From: Acidobacteriaceae bacterium
Lineage (GTDB): Bacteria > Acidobacteriota > Terriglobia > Terriglobales > Acidobacteriaceae
Direction: 5' to 3'
Length of the DNA stretch: 49,305 nucleotides
Assembly (NCBI GenBank): GCA_003131585.1
Contig: PKVW01000009.1
Span: 43,479-92,783, forward strand
Below are positions 30,933-39,550 of this stretch, one piece after another. Below the pieces are notes generated by a model. The model was not told the DNA's origin, did not search any database, and worked only from the letters and a program-made list of their open reading frames with translations. Each line of letters starts with the position of its first letter. Position 1 is the stretch's first letter. The position numbers and the translations under genes are program-made.

Positions 30933-31235
30933 ATGAGGAGCGATCTGCATCAAGCCGCGCAGCCCCTTCCCGAAAGCGGCCGAACCGGCGACCCGATCCG
31001 GGCGAATGGCGTCTGCCCTTTCGTCAGCAGCCTTCTGGACGAGGATCAAGCTCAGCATTCAGGCGCCGGGGTTCAAGTTCAGCCACTGGCGGCCAAGGTA
31101 TTGCAGTTTCCCGAAATCCGTCAGGAAAAGGTGAACGCACTGCGGCTGGTGGTTCTTGGCGGCAGCTACCAGCCTAGCTCAAATCAGGTGGCCGAGGCGG
31201 TGTTTGCGCACATGCTGGTGAAGCCGGCGGCGTGA
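30933..31235 (+). CDS. flgM: FlgM-like anti-sigma-28 factor
   Basis: The 100-residue protein has an unstructured N-terminal half and ends with FPEIRQEKVNALRLVVLGGS then YQPSSNQVAEAVFAHMLV. That is the FlgM core (IRxxKVxxLRxxIxxGxY....VAxxLL), which wraps around sigma-28. ATG 30933 is chosen because GGAGAGGAAAC lies upstream; an in-frame ATG at 30903 precedes that site. FlgM holds FliA inactive until it is exported or removed. Its transcription from two FliA-type promoters would close a negative feedback loop. The gene follows fliA by 271 bp. Confidence 0.82.
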   Translation: MRSDLHQAAQPLPESGRTGDPIRANGVCPFVSSLLDEDQAQHSGAGVQVQPLAAKVLQFPEIRQEKVNALRLVVLGGSYQPSSNQVAEAVFAHMLVKPAA

Positions 31236-31523
31236 CCTGGCACGCTGGGGAAGGGAAGAGAGCGGAGCCCTGACGAATGAAATCGCGCCGCATGAGTTAG
31301 CGCTGCATCGCGAGACGGATGGCCTGGTAGTGAGCCAGGAATTCGTTTTCTTCGAGAGCAGTTCGGCAACGAAGAATCCCGACTCTCCGTCGGCGCTTGA
31401 TCACACTGCCTGCACGGCAATCCGTGCTGCAGCCTGCGCGAAGGTCACACCGGCAATGTCCTGATTCATACCGTCCAAATGGCCTCCAATTGAGAGCTCT
31501 CGACGGCTCGCGCGTGCTCCGGC

Positions 31524-31550
31524 TAAAGTACGCCCGGCGCGTGCCGATGA
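31524..31550 (+). promoter_or_regulatory. Sigma-28 promoter of the cheR-HDOD-cheB operon
   Basis: TAAAGTAC (31524-31531), 11 bases, GCCGATGA (31543-31550). It matches the FliA consensus at 13 of 16 positions with exact spacing. The start would be near 31558, about 100 bases before cheR. The rest of the gap 31236-31655 has only unconvincing short frames on both strands. Confidence 0.7.
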
Positions 31551-31655
31551 AGTTCATGGCTGGACGCGTGTCCATCGTGCTGATGAAGTTTTGCGAAGTG
31601 CGCTTCCACGCGATCTAGAGATCGCTGCTGTAGCAGCGACCCGAAAGGCATCCGC

Positions 31656-32558
31656 GTGACCTCTGCGCCCTCGTTGCAGCCGGTCTCCAGCACGGCAGGG
31701 CCTCCCGAACCGGACCTAGTGCGCATCCGCGACCAGATTTATCGGGTGGCCGGGATTTTTCACCCGGACACCAAACTTCGCCTGCTGCGGGATCGCTGCG
31801 GCCGCCGCATGAAAGAGCTCAAGGTGCAAACGCTGCGCGAGTACTTCGAGTGCCTGACCAGCCGCCCGATTCGGCAGGCGGAAATGATCGCTCTGCTCAA
31901 CGAGATCACCGTCGGAGAAACCTGTTTCTTTCGCAATCAGCCGCAGCTAGAGGCGTTGCGCCGTATCGTGATTCCGAACATTCTTCAGGTCAAGTCCACT
32001 TTTCCGCTGCGCCGCCTGCGCATCTGGAGTGCGGGCTGCTCCACGGGAGAAGAACCCTACACTCTCCGGATGTTGCTGCTGGAGGAAGCAGCGAGTCAGC
32101 TCAAAGACTGGACCGTCGAGATTCTCGCCACCGATCTGAATGAGCGTTCTCTCGCGCATGCCACGGCCGCGGTTTACGATAACCACAGCACGCGCAACCT
32201 CACGCCCCTGTACCGGCAGAAATACTTTCATCCCTTCGGCGCTCAGCTCCAGGTGAATCCGGCGGCCCGCGCTCATGTCAGCTTCAGCCGGCTCAATTTG
32301 TCGGACGATGCCTCCATGACATTGATGAAGAGCATGGACGCCATTTTTTGCTGCAACGTGCTGATCTACTTCGATCTGGCTTCCAAGCGCCGTGTCATTC
32401 GGCACTTCTTCAACAATCTTCTGCCCCACGGATATCTGTTTCTGGGCCATTCGGAGTCTCTTTACGGGGTGAGTGAGGACTTTCGCCTGGTTCACTTGCC
32501 CGGAGCTACGGCTTATGTAAAAGGTAAAGGCGCGCCAGAAGGAGGTAAAGCGATATGA
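31656..32558 (+). CDS. cheR: CheR-type MCP glutamate methyltransferase
   Basis: The 300-residue protein starts at GTG 31656. The N-terminal helical CheR domain is followed by the SAM-binding part with IWSAGCSTGEEPYTLRMLLLE (motif I) and ILATDLNERSLAHA. FCCNVLIYFDLASKRRVI and LFLGHSESLYGVSEDF are also CheR hallmarks. It methylates receptor glutamates for chemotactic adaptation, in the cytosol. LLNEITVGETCFFRNQPQ carries the typical E(I/V)T..ETxFFR motif. It overlaps the next gene by ATGA. No MCP gene lies in the window. Confidence 0.94.
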   Translation: MTSAPSLQPVSSTAGPPEPDLVRIRDQIYRVAGIFHPDTKLRLLRDRCGRRMKELKVQTLREYFECLTSRPIRQAEMIALLNEITVGETCFFRNQPQLEALRRIVIPNILQVKSTFPLRRLRIWSAGCSTGEEPYTLRMLLLEEAASQLKDWTVEILATDLNERSLAHATAAVYDNHSTRNLTPLYRQKYFHPFGAQLQVNPAARAHVSFSRLNLSDDASMTLMKSMDAIFCCNVLIYFDLASKRRVIRHFFNNLLPHGYLFLGHSESLYGVSEDFRLVHLPGATAYVKGKGAPEGGKAI

Positions 32559-33463
32559 CCACCGCGCCCGTGGGCAAACAGGTTTTACTGCAACGGCTCG
32601 ACGGATTGCGCCAGATTCCTACCATCCCGGCCATTCTCGCCCCTTTGCTGCGCAACCTGCAGCAGCCGGTGAAGGAACTCGACGCGCAAAAAGTCACGGA
32701 TTTCCTGGCGCAGGACAAGTCGTTAGCGGCGCAGTGCCTGCAGATGGCGAACTCCCCGCTTTTCGGCCGATGGCAGAAGGTGGAATCGTTACGCGGCGCC
32801 GTAGTCAGTCTGGGATTGCATCATGTCAGCGATATCGCGATGTCGTGCGGTGTGCTGAACATGCTTCCGGGGGATAAAACCAGCCTGGAGCCGCTGGATC
32901 CAGTGGTGTTTTGGGAGCACTCTGTGGGATGCGGCCTGCTCTGCCGTCGTTTGGCACGCCAGATCAATCTGGGCGATCCCGGAAAGGCGTATCTTGCGGG
33001 TCTTCTTCATGACCTGGGAATCATCGTCAACCTTTGGGTTTTGCCCCAGGAATTCCGTGCGGCTTTCGAGATCGCCAAAGCCGAAGGGATTCCATTGCAC
33101 GAAGCCGAGCAAAGAGCCCTGGGATTTACGCACTGCGATAGCGGACGCCTGCTTGCCGAAAGCTGGGGGCTTGCTCCCGGCTTGATCGAGGTCGTGACCT
33201 ATCATCATTCGCCGGAGAAATCGTCCCCCAATGCGGGAGTAGTGGCCCTCGTGCACATCGCCGACTTGCTCTGCCGCATGAGCGGCCTTAATTATGGCTA
33301 TGTGGAAGAGCGGCAGGTGAACTTGTTCGAGGACGCTGGTTTTGCCCTCCTCGCCCAAGACTCATCCTTGCTGAAGGACTTTGACTGGGCCCGGCTCACG
33401 TTCGAGCTGGATTCCTATATGGACGAAGTCCACAGCCTTGTCCGGGCGATTTACCGCAGGTGA
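32555..33463 (+). CDS. HDOD domain protein
   Basis: The 302-residue protein has the HDOD pattern (PF08668). These landmarks are IPTIPAILAPLLRNL, VTDFLAQDKSLAAQCLQMANSPLFG, VSLGLHHVSDIAMSCGVLN, LCRRLARQINLGDPGKAYLAGLLHDLGIIV and VVTYHHSPE. Most HDOD proteins lack phosphodiesterase activity and act as signalling scaffolds, but here HD and HH pairs resembling an HD site remain (GLLHDLG, YHHSP). AGAAGGAGG precedes the ATG, which overlaps the cheR stop. cheB follows with a GTGA overlap, so it is embedded in the chemotaxis operon. Confidence 0.9.
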   Translation: MTTAPVGKQVLLQRLDGLRQIPTIPAILAPLLRNLQQPVKELDAQKVTDFLAQDKSLAAQCLQMANSPLFGRWQKVESLRGAVVSLGLHHVSDIAMSCGVLNMLPGDKTSLEPLDPVVFWEHSVGCGLLCRRLARQINLGDPGKAYLAGLLHDLGIIVNLWVLPQEFRAAFEIAKAEGIPLHEAEQRALGFTHCDSGRLLAESWGLAPGLIEVVTYHHSPEKSSPNAGVVALVHIADLLCRMSGLNYGYVEERQVNLFEDAGFALLAQDSSLLKDFDWARLTFELDSYMDEVHSLVRAIYRR

Positions 33464-34551
33464 CCGGCGAAAGCAACAAGTCGCAAGTCCGGGTGCTCAT
33501 CGTGGACGACAGCGCCTTCATGCGCACGGCGCTCTTCCGCATGATCGCTTCCGATTCCGATCTCTGGGTCGTTGGCACTGCCAGTAGTGGCGCCGAAGCT
33601 CTGCAAAAGGTACCGTCCCTCGATCCCGATGTGGTTACCCTTGACGTGCAGATGCCGGGTCTGGATGGGGTGGAGACCCTCCGCCGTATCATGGCTCAGT
33701 TTCCACGCCCGGTCATCATGGTGAGTTCGGCCACTCCCAACCAGGCGCAAATCACGTTCAATGCGCTGGAGGCGGGAGCTTTCGACTATGTGCCCAAACA
33801 GCTCTCGTGTACATCGCTGGACATCCTGCACATTCGGGATGAGCTAATCGCCAAGATCAAGGCGGCGGCAGAATCGCGGCATGCGGAAGATCGTCTCAGC
33901 CTCCCGCGGAAGCCTCCCCGCTCGGTGGATCTGCACACCCGGAAGGTTCCGCCCGGTCCACCGGCCATCGTTGCTCTAGGAATATCGACCGGAGGCCCCA
34001 AGGCCTTGCAGGAGATTCTTCCGGCTCTTCCAGGCGACCTTCCGGTTCCTATTCTGGTTGTGCAGCACATGCCAGCTGGCTTTACCGCTCCGTTTGCCGA
34101 GAGGCTGAACAACCTTTGCGCGGTTTCCATATGCGAGGCCGCGCACGGCCAAAACGTGCAGCCAGGAGTGGTTTACATTGCTCCCGCGGGATCTCATATG
34201 ACGGTGGACCGTCCGACCGACTCGCGAATTGTGATTTGCCTTTCTGGCAAACCGGAGAAGCAGGTACACGTCCCGTCGGCCGATGTCCTGATGGAATCTG
34301 TGGCCTCCGCATTTCATTCTCAGGCGATGGGAATCATCATGACCGGTATGGGATCGGACGGCGCGCAGGGAATGAATGCCATCCATCGCGAGGGCGGTTT
34401 GACGGTGGGTCAGGATGAACAGAGTTGTGCGGTCTATGGCATGCCTCGAGTTTGCGCGGAAATGGGAATCCTCGACCGGGTTGTGCCGCTCGCACAGATT
34501 CCCCATGAAATCCTGCAAGCCACGCGCTACCGCAAGACGAGCGTGAGTTAA
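33460..34551 (+). CDS. cheB: CheB protein-glutamate methylesterase/deamidase
   Basis: The 363-residue protein has an N-terminal receiver (LIVDDSAFMRTALFRMI, DVVTLDVQMPGLDGVETL, AGAFDYVPKQL) and a C-terminal methylesterase. The catalytic triad is visible: Ser in GISTGGPKAL, His in VVQHMPAGF and Asp in MTGMGSDGAQG. It removes methyl groups from chemoreceptors and is activated by phosphorylation. The GTG start overlaps the HDOD stop. Its stop converges on the receiver gene of the opposite strand with a 4-base overlap. Confidence 0.95.
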   Translation: MTGESNKSQVRVLIVDDSAFMRTALFRMIASDSDLWVVGTASSGAEALQKVPSLDPDVVTLDVQMPGLDGVETLRRIMAQFPRPVIMVSSATPNQAQITFNALEAGAFDYVPKQLSCTSLDILHIRDELIAKIKAAAESRHAEDRLSLPRKPPRSVDLHTRKVPPGPPAIVALGISTGGPKALQEILPALPGDLPVPILVVQHMPAGFTAPFAERLNNLCAVSICEAAHGQNVQPGVVYIAPAGSHMTVDRPTDSRIVICLSGKPEKQVHVPSADVLMESVASAFHSQAMGIIMTGMGSDGAQGMNAIHREGGLTVGQDEQSCAVYGMPRVCAEMGILDRVVPLAQIPHEILQATRYRKTSVS

Positions 34552-35255
34552 GCTTGTGCTCCAAAATCAAGCGGATTCGTGTCCAACACCTCGCGCACTC
34601 TGCGCAAGAGCAGGCGCATAGAGAAGGGTTTGGCCAGGTACGGCTTGCCATAGGGAGATAACTCACACAAAGCGAGTTGTTCGGAATACCCGCTCATCAG
34701 CAGAATCCGGGCGCGCGGATGCGAGTTTGCGAACTCCGCCGCCAGCTCGCGGCCGCTCATCCCGAGCATGACCACATCGGCAAGAAGTAGATCGACCGGG
34801 TCGGAACCTCGGCGGTAAGCCTCTCGTGCTTCGGCCGCGCCTCTGGCCATCACCAGTCTGTATCCGGCCGACTCAAGGACTTCGGCCGTTACCTTCCGCA
34901 CAAACGCTTCGTCTTCCACCAACAGAATGGTCTCCGGTCCGCCCCACTGACCCGCTTCGGCCACCGCTGCGCCGATCATCGTTTCGGCGATCGTTGTTTC
35001 GGCGATAGTCGTTTCGGCGATCGTTGTTTCGGCGATCATTGTTTCGGCGATCATCGTTTCGGCGATCATCGTTTCCGCGGCAACCACAGGCTGAATGCCT
35101 GGCAGACTGTCCGGTACGCACTTGGGAAGCGGACTCTCGACGCCTGTACAAGAATTCAAATGGTTCACTCCTGGCCTATGCTCGCCATCCAGCAGCTTAG
35201 TTGCCATCCTCATGTTTCCAGTGCAAAGCTGCGCAAGTGAAAGACGATCAGTCAC
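34548..35255 (-). CDS. Stand-alone receiver protein with N-terminal pentapeptide repeats
   Basis: The C-terminal 120 residues form a receiver like those at the end of hybrid kinases. They contain ILLVEDEAFVRKVTAEVLES, the phospho-acceptor region VDLLLADVVMLGMSGRELA, ILLMSGYSE and YLAKPFSMRLLLRRVREVL. Before it lie seven AETMI/AETTI units. The frame starts at GTG 35255; ATG at 35213 is an alternative. There is no output domain, so it probably relays phosphate or binds a partner, like CheY. It converges on cheB and likely belongs to the same signalling island. Confidence 0.82.
   Translation of the reverse strand: MTDRLSLAQLCTGNMRMATKLLDGEHRPGVNHLNSCTGVESPLPKCVPDSLPGIQPVVAAETMIAETMIAETMIAETTIAETTIAETTIAETMIGAAVAEAGQWGGPETILLVEDEAFVRKVTAEVLESAGYRLVMARGAAEAREAYRRGSDPVDLLLADVVMLGMSGRELAAEFANSHPRARILLMSGYSEQLALCELSPYGKPYLAKPFSMRLLLRRVREVLDTNPLDFGAQA
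34974..35078 (-). repeat. Seven 15-bp tandem repeats within the receiver gene
   Basis: Each unit reads gat(c/a)(a/g)t(c/t)gtttcggc with small changes. They encode AETMI three times, AETTI three times and AETMI once more. The purity of the units suggests copy number can vary by slippage without breaking the frame. Confidence 0.92.
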
Positions 35256-35393
35256 TTAGCTCGGCAGAATGCATCGTGTCGGCGGTGAGTTCTCGCCACC
35301 TCATTCCCGTTCCGGACACGCAAGCGCGAACGGCTCCCGATCCGGGAGGGATCGGCCCGCAATTATTACCTCTCGTGAAATCTTGCCGTTTCG

Positions 35394-38003
35394 TTACTTT
35401 GGACCTGTGAGGATGGTTCCGTTCGGATCCAGCAAAAGCTTATGCGTTCCCAGGGGTGCAGATAGATGAAACGAAGTTTCCGTCCCGTCGGCAAACACGC
35501 GGCCCAGTAGCACAGGAGCCTTACCAGAGACTACTGCATAGATAGGAACGGACGTCACCAGATCTTCCGCCGCGTCTTTCTGCCGTATAACCCCGGTCAC
35601 GACTGTCGCGTTCGCCTTCCCTGCGAATTTTACACTCTGCAACTCCAACCTGGGCAGAGAAGTGCCGTTCACCCAGCCATCCAGGAACCAGTCGAGCGAA
35701 GATTTGCCTTCATATCGCAACGACGGCGGCAAATCCTCCGCGAAAACCTCCAGCAGTTCACGAGTGCTGATGGCTTTTCCTTCGTACCGCTCTCGAAGTT
35801 TGCGCAGAGACCGCACGAAGGGCTCTTCCACAACCCTGCGGCCCGGTTCTCTTCTCCCCGCATCCTCCGCGGCGTCCTGCAACATCGAGCGCAGCATGTG
35901 GAACAGCCACGTCCCACGTCCGTAACTGATGGCTTCGTACCCTTCCGGAAAGTGAGACGAAAGGAGCCGGCTTCCTAAGGTCACAGGTCCGGCATCCTTG
36001 GGAAAGTTGCCGTCTTTATTCTTATCGGCCAAATCCTGTCGATATTTCTCCATGATAAGCCGGAAGGCCGCCGGATTCCTCTCCTGAAGCATCATCAAAG
36101 AGGAATAACTGGCCAGACCCTCCGAAAACCACTGATCGCGGTAGGAGCTCCAGGTGATCAGGTCTCCCCACCACTGATGCGCAGTTTCATGGGCGGGGAT
36201 GAGTTGTTCAATGAATGCGTTGGTAGCATTCATGTGGAGATCTTCCCGCTCCTCTCGAGTCAGGAAAGCGTAAGAGGATAGGAAGACAAGCCCAGGCCAG
36301 CCTTGGCTCTCTCGTCCCGGCAACTGAGTCAAAGCCAGTTGGCTGTAGGGAAATGGCCCGAATCGCTCGGAATAGTAACGAATGGCCCGAGCTGTAACCT
36401 CTGCCACCGCCGTCGCGTTCCGCGCGGGTGAAGGGGCGGGAGGAGCTAGGAGCGCTGGAGGAATTTGGGGCAGCGGCGGCTGCGGATCGATTGGCATTGC
36501 GGGCAGCCGGGGCTTGGGGAAGTCTCGTTCCACGCCGATCGTCGCGTAGGTTTCCACAATGACATTTCCGGCTTGCGCCGCGCCTCGAACATACTTGCCG
36601 AGGTTGAACCCGGCGACCGGGATGGGCCGCTCCGAGACCCACCGCGACACCTGCTCGTCGCCAGCATTCTGCGGGGCAGTTTGTTGTTGTCTTGCCGATG
36701 GCCGGGAGAGCGGCGCCGGTTTGCCCGTCGCCAGAAGAGTCCAACCCGGCGGACAATGGAAAGTGAGATCGAAGTCGGCCATGGACAAGCCGCGATTGGG
36801 ATACCATGTTCCGCGCTCACCGACGTAGAGCAGGCCCTTACCAGCCTCAGCTAACACTTCTCCACCGTAAACGAAGCGCAGACTGATCTTTTGTCCTTTT
36901 CTTGCCGGTTCGGGCAGGATGACAGCCACCAAGTCGTTGCCGCTGCGGGCCAGCCGGGTGCCCTCGACCGCGGGGTTGTGGATGAATTCCACCGCTTCCC
37001 CGTCCGCCTCGACGGTCTGAATCTGAAGAAAGCGCGATAGTTCGAACACCAGGAACCGCGATCCGCCGCGCACCACCTCGAGCTTCAGTTCCACCTCGGC
37101 ATCGAGCTGTTTGGGCGGTTTCACGTGCGCATCGATCACATAGTTGCGCACGAAAATCGGATCCTCATGAGATTCCGTTTCTGCCGCCAGCGCCGGAGGG
37201 GTCTGTCCCCGAGCCGGTTGGCGCCGTCCAGCTTCCTCGGTGGAGAATGACGTCCACACGTCGTAATATACGATTCCGCTTTCTGCCGTCTTGCTTTGTC
37301 CCGCCTGAACTTGCTCCCCGGCGGTCGAGTCGAAGAAGATGTCGAACACGCCGAGTTTGTTTCCCTGCAGCCGGGCATGCAGCATGCGATTGTTGGGATC
37401 GACGGCTCTCGTGGCTGGCGAATCTTTAGAGAATGTTCCGCCTGCGATAGGCAGCATCTCGCTGAAACTCGCCAGTAACCTCATGGCGTCGGCCTGCGCC
37501 AGGTTGCGGGCTGCCCCGCCCCATCGCGCGACAAACTGTTCGGCCTGCTCGGGCGCTCTGAGACCGGGCTGCAACTCAGCGGCAGTGTTGTCATTGAAGC
37601 GGAAGTAAGCCGTCGAGAAACGCTCTTCCAGAATTGCCATCCCCGTGAACAGGCTCATCGATCTTCGTTCTACATCGTTGGGCGGGACCAGCAGCAGTTC
37701 TCCGTCGCCCTCAAAACATGCCCCGGTAATCCTGCCCAGCACATCCTTCGTGAAGGCGATGGTGCCATCTTCCAGAGTGATATGGATCGCAGATCGGTCC
37801 AGCGACGCACCCCGTACCCGGAACACCCGGCCAGGATCCAACTCAGTACTGCTGAGTTGCAGGTAGAGGGACTCCGCCGGCCCAGGCCGACGCGCCTGTG
37901 CAGGAGCCGCCTGCGCACTTCCTTCCGGCAGGAATGGCAAAGCTGCAAGGCATACGGCCAGCATCATTCCAACTCTGCGCGGTGCTGTCGGTACTTTCGT
38001 CAC
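35394..38003 (-). CDS. Exported M1-family zinc metallopeptidase
   Basis: The 869-residue protein starts at GTG 38003 with a signal peptide (MMLAVCLAALPFLPEGSAQA). The M1 catalytic part contains the zinc site HETAHQWWGD near residue 604, followed by the third ligand in WFSEGLASYSS. The GAMEN-type exopeptidase motif is not evident; LPGRESQGWPGLVFL occupies its place. M1 enzymes remove N-terminal residues from peptides; this one would work in the periplasm. It diverges from the next gene, their starts being about 39 bp apart. The stretch 35256-35393 upstream of the receiver gene shows nothing else. Confidence 0.88.
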   Translation of the reverse strand: MTKVPTAPRRVGMMLAVCLAALPFLPEGSAQAAPAQARRPGPAESLYLQLSSTELDPGRVFRVRGASLDRSAIHITLEDGTIAFTKDVLGRITGACFEGDGELLLVPPNDVERRSMSLFTGMAILEERFSTAYFRFNDNTAAELQPGLRAPEQAEQFVARWGGAARNLAQADAMRLLASFSEMLPIAGGTFSKDSPATRAVDPNNRMLHARLQGNKLGVFDIFFDSTAGEQVQAGQSKTAESGIVYYDVWTSFSTEEAGRRQPARGQTPPALAAETESHEDPIFVRNYVIDAHVKPPKQLDAEVELKLEVVRGGSRFLVFELSRFLQIQTVEADGEAVEFIHNPAVEGTRLARSGNDLVAVILPEPARKGQKISLRFVYGGEVLAEAGKGLLYVGERGTWYPNRGLSMADFDLTFHCPPGWTLLATGKPAPLSRPSARQQQTAPQNAGDEQVSRWVSERPIPVAGFNLGKYVRGAAQAGNVIVETYATIGVERDFPKPRLPAMPIDPQPPLPQIPPALLAPPAPSPARNATAVAEVTARAIRYYSERFGPFPYSQLALTQLPGRESQGWPGLVFLSSYAFLTREEREDLHMNATNAFIEQLIPAHETAHQWWGDLITWSSYRDQWFSEGLASYSSLMMLQERNPAAFRLIMEKYRQDLADKNKDGNFPKDAGPVTLGSRLLSSHFPEGYEAISYGRGTWLFHMLRSMLQDAAEDAGRREPGRRVVEEPFVRSLRKLRERYEGKAISTRELLEVFAEDLPPSLRYEGKSSLDWFLDGWVNGTSLPRLELQSVKFAGKANATVVTGVIRQKDAAEDLVTSVPIYAVVSGKAPVLLGRVFADGTETSFHLSAPLGTHKLLLDPNGTILTGPK

Positions 38004-38027
38004 GTAGGTGTGTGCGGTCGCTGTTGC

Positions 38028-38033
38028 TAGAAT
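38028..38033 (+). promoter_or_regulatory. -10 box directly before the TPR/gluzincin gene
   Basis: TAGAAT is followed by eight bases and the ATG at 38042, again consistent with a leaderless start. It lies in the short divergent region with the M1 peptidase gene. Confidence 0.45.
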
Positions 38034-38041
38034 GCGCTCTA

Positions 38042-39466
38042 ATGCGGCTTCGTGTCACTACCCGGTTAGCGATGTGGATGGTGCTCGCCTTTACGGCGGC
38101 ATCGGCCGACACGATCCATTTGAAGAATGGCCGGACCATTCTCGCCGACCACGTCCATGAAAATGGCAACCGCTACGAATACGACATCGGCGACGACAGT
38201 TATGCTATTCCCAAGAGTTCGGTAGAGCGCGTCGAAGCCGGCGGCATGCCCGCTATTGCGTCGTCCGGTGCAAACCGGAGTGCCGTCGATCTTCCCACCT
38301 TCGTCCCGGTTGACAGTCTCGCGAACGAGGGTGACCTGCCCAAGATAATTGTTAAGGATGGCAAGGTTGACGCGGAGGCTCTTGGCAAACTTGAAGCTAA
38401 AGGAAATGCCGGGTTGGGCGCTACGGCAGACTTCATTGCCGGCAAGTTTGAATTCGAACACGGCAACATCGATCAAGGGCGCCGCTATTTCGACAGCGCC
38501 CTTCGCTTCCAGCCCGAGAACGCAACCGTCCTTACCTACTACGCCGCTCTGCTGGTGCGCACCGGGAATCCTTCGCAGGCGCTGTCCTACGCCCAGCGCG
38601 CCGTGCGTGCGGCGCCCGAGTCGCCCGATGCCTATACCGTGCTGGGCTATGCGCAGCACGCTTCCGACCGCACTAAAGACGCCGTCGCCTCATGGAAGCA
38701 TTCCCTCGAACTGCGTCCCGATCTAGCTGTCCAACAATACCTGGCCAAAGCGCAACGCGAACAAAATGTCGAGACCGATTTCGCCCAGCGCGAAAGCAGC
38801 CATTTTGTCCTGCACTACGAGGGCAAGCAGACCTCCGAGGAGTTCCGTGGACAAATTCTAGCTGCGCTCGAATCGGACTACGACGATTTAGCTCGCGATC
38901 TGGGCGCGCCACCCCGCGACAACATTCTTGTAACGCTCTACACAGAGCAAGCCTTTTTTGATGTCACGCGCGCGCCCGCCTGGTCGGGAGCCCTCAACGA
39001 TGGCAAACTCCGCGTCCCCATCAGCGGCCTCAATTCCATGACGTCCGAGTTGGCGCGGGTTTTGAAGCACGAACTGGCCCACTCCTTCATCAATCAGATT
39101 TCCGGCGGCCGTTGTCCGCCCTGGCTGCACGAGGGCATCGCCCAACTTCTGGAGCCGAAGTCTCTGGGCAGCGACGGACGCCAATTGGCGCGGTTGTTCA
39201 AGTCGCAGCGCAACATCCCGCTGAATGCGCTGGAGGGAAGTTTCATGCGCTTCTCTGGCGGAGAAGCTTATCTGGCCTATGCGGAATCGCTGGCCGCAGT
39301 TTCCTATATCAACGATTCTTACGGTCTGGGCGACCTCCAGCGAATTCTGCAACGCCTCAGCCAGGGCAGTTCCACCGAAGCCGCCCTGCGCACGACCATC
39401 CATTCCGATTACGGCCAACTCGAGTCCGAGATTGGCAAGTATCTCAGCGACAAATACGGCGAGTAG
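38042..39466 (+). CDS. Exported TPR protein with gluzincin (peptidase MA-like) domain
   Basis: ATG 38042 opens a signal peptide (MRLRVTTRLAMWMVLAFTAASA). The frame is open further upstream but would run into the divergent M1 gene. The mature protein begins with a DTIHLKNGRTILADHV segment common in acidobacterial envelope proteins. TPR helices follow (FEFEHGNIDQGRRYFDSALR, LVRTGNPSQALSYAQRA). The C-terminal metalloprotease part has LKHELAHSFINQ (HExxH at about residue 343) and WLHEGIAQLLE with the third ligand. Length 474 residues. Substrate unknown. Confidence 0.83.
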   Translation: MRLRVTTRLAMWMVLAFTAASADTIHLKNGRTILADHVHENGNRYEYDIGDDSYAIPKSSVERVEAGGMPAIASSGANRSAVDLPTFVPVDSLANEGDLPKIIVKDGKVDAEALGKLEAKGNAGLGATADFIAGKFEFEHGNIDQGRRYFDSALRFQPENATVLTYYAALLVRTGNPSQALSYAQRAVRAAPESPDAYTVLGYAQHASDRTKDAVASWKHSLELRPDLAVQQYLAKAQREQNVETDFAQRESSHFVLHYEGKQTSEEFRGQILAALESDYDDLARDLGAPPRDNILVTLYTEQAFFDVTRAPAWSGALNDGKLRVPISGLNSMTSELARVLKHELAHSFINQISGGRCPPWLHEGIAQLLEPKSLGSDGRQLARLFKSQRNIPLNALEGSFMRFSGGEAYLAYAESLAAVSYINDSYGLGDLQRILQRLSQGSSTEAALRTTIHSDYGQLESEIGKYLSDKYGE

Positions 39467-39550
39467 CCGCGAGACGTTTTTGGATTTGGGTACGACTCAT
39501 TTGCCCGCCACCACGGCTTATGCTAGTTTCGGCTTACGTCCAGCCGTCGA

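Noticed and set aside
31297-31575. 92-codon minus-strand frame in the gap before cheR
   Set aside because: Cys/Arg-rich with no recognisable domain. It covers the sigma-28 promoter of the cheR operon, and an alternative frame with a ribosome binding site stops after 22 codons.
34974-35078. Possible CRISPR-like array
   Set aside because: The 15-bp units are contiguous without spacers and lie in frame within a receiver protein gene.
37898-38041. Upstream extension of the TPR/gluzincin protein
   Set aside because: The extra 48 residues run antisense through the start of the divergent M1 peptidase and would bury the signal peptide.
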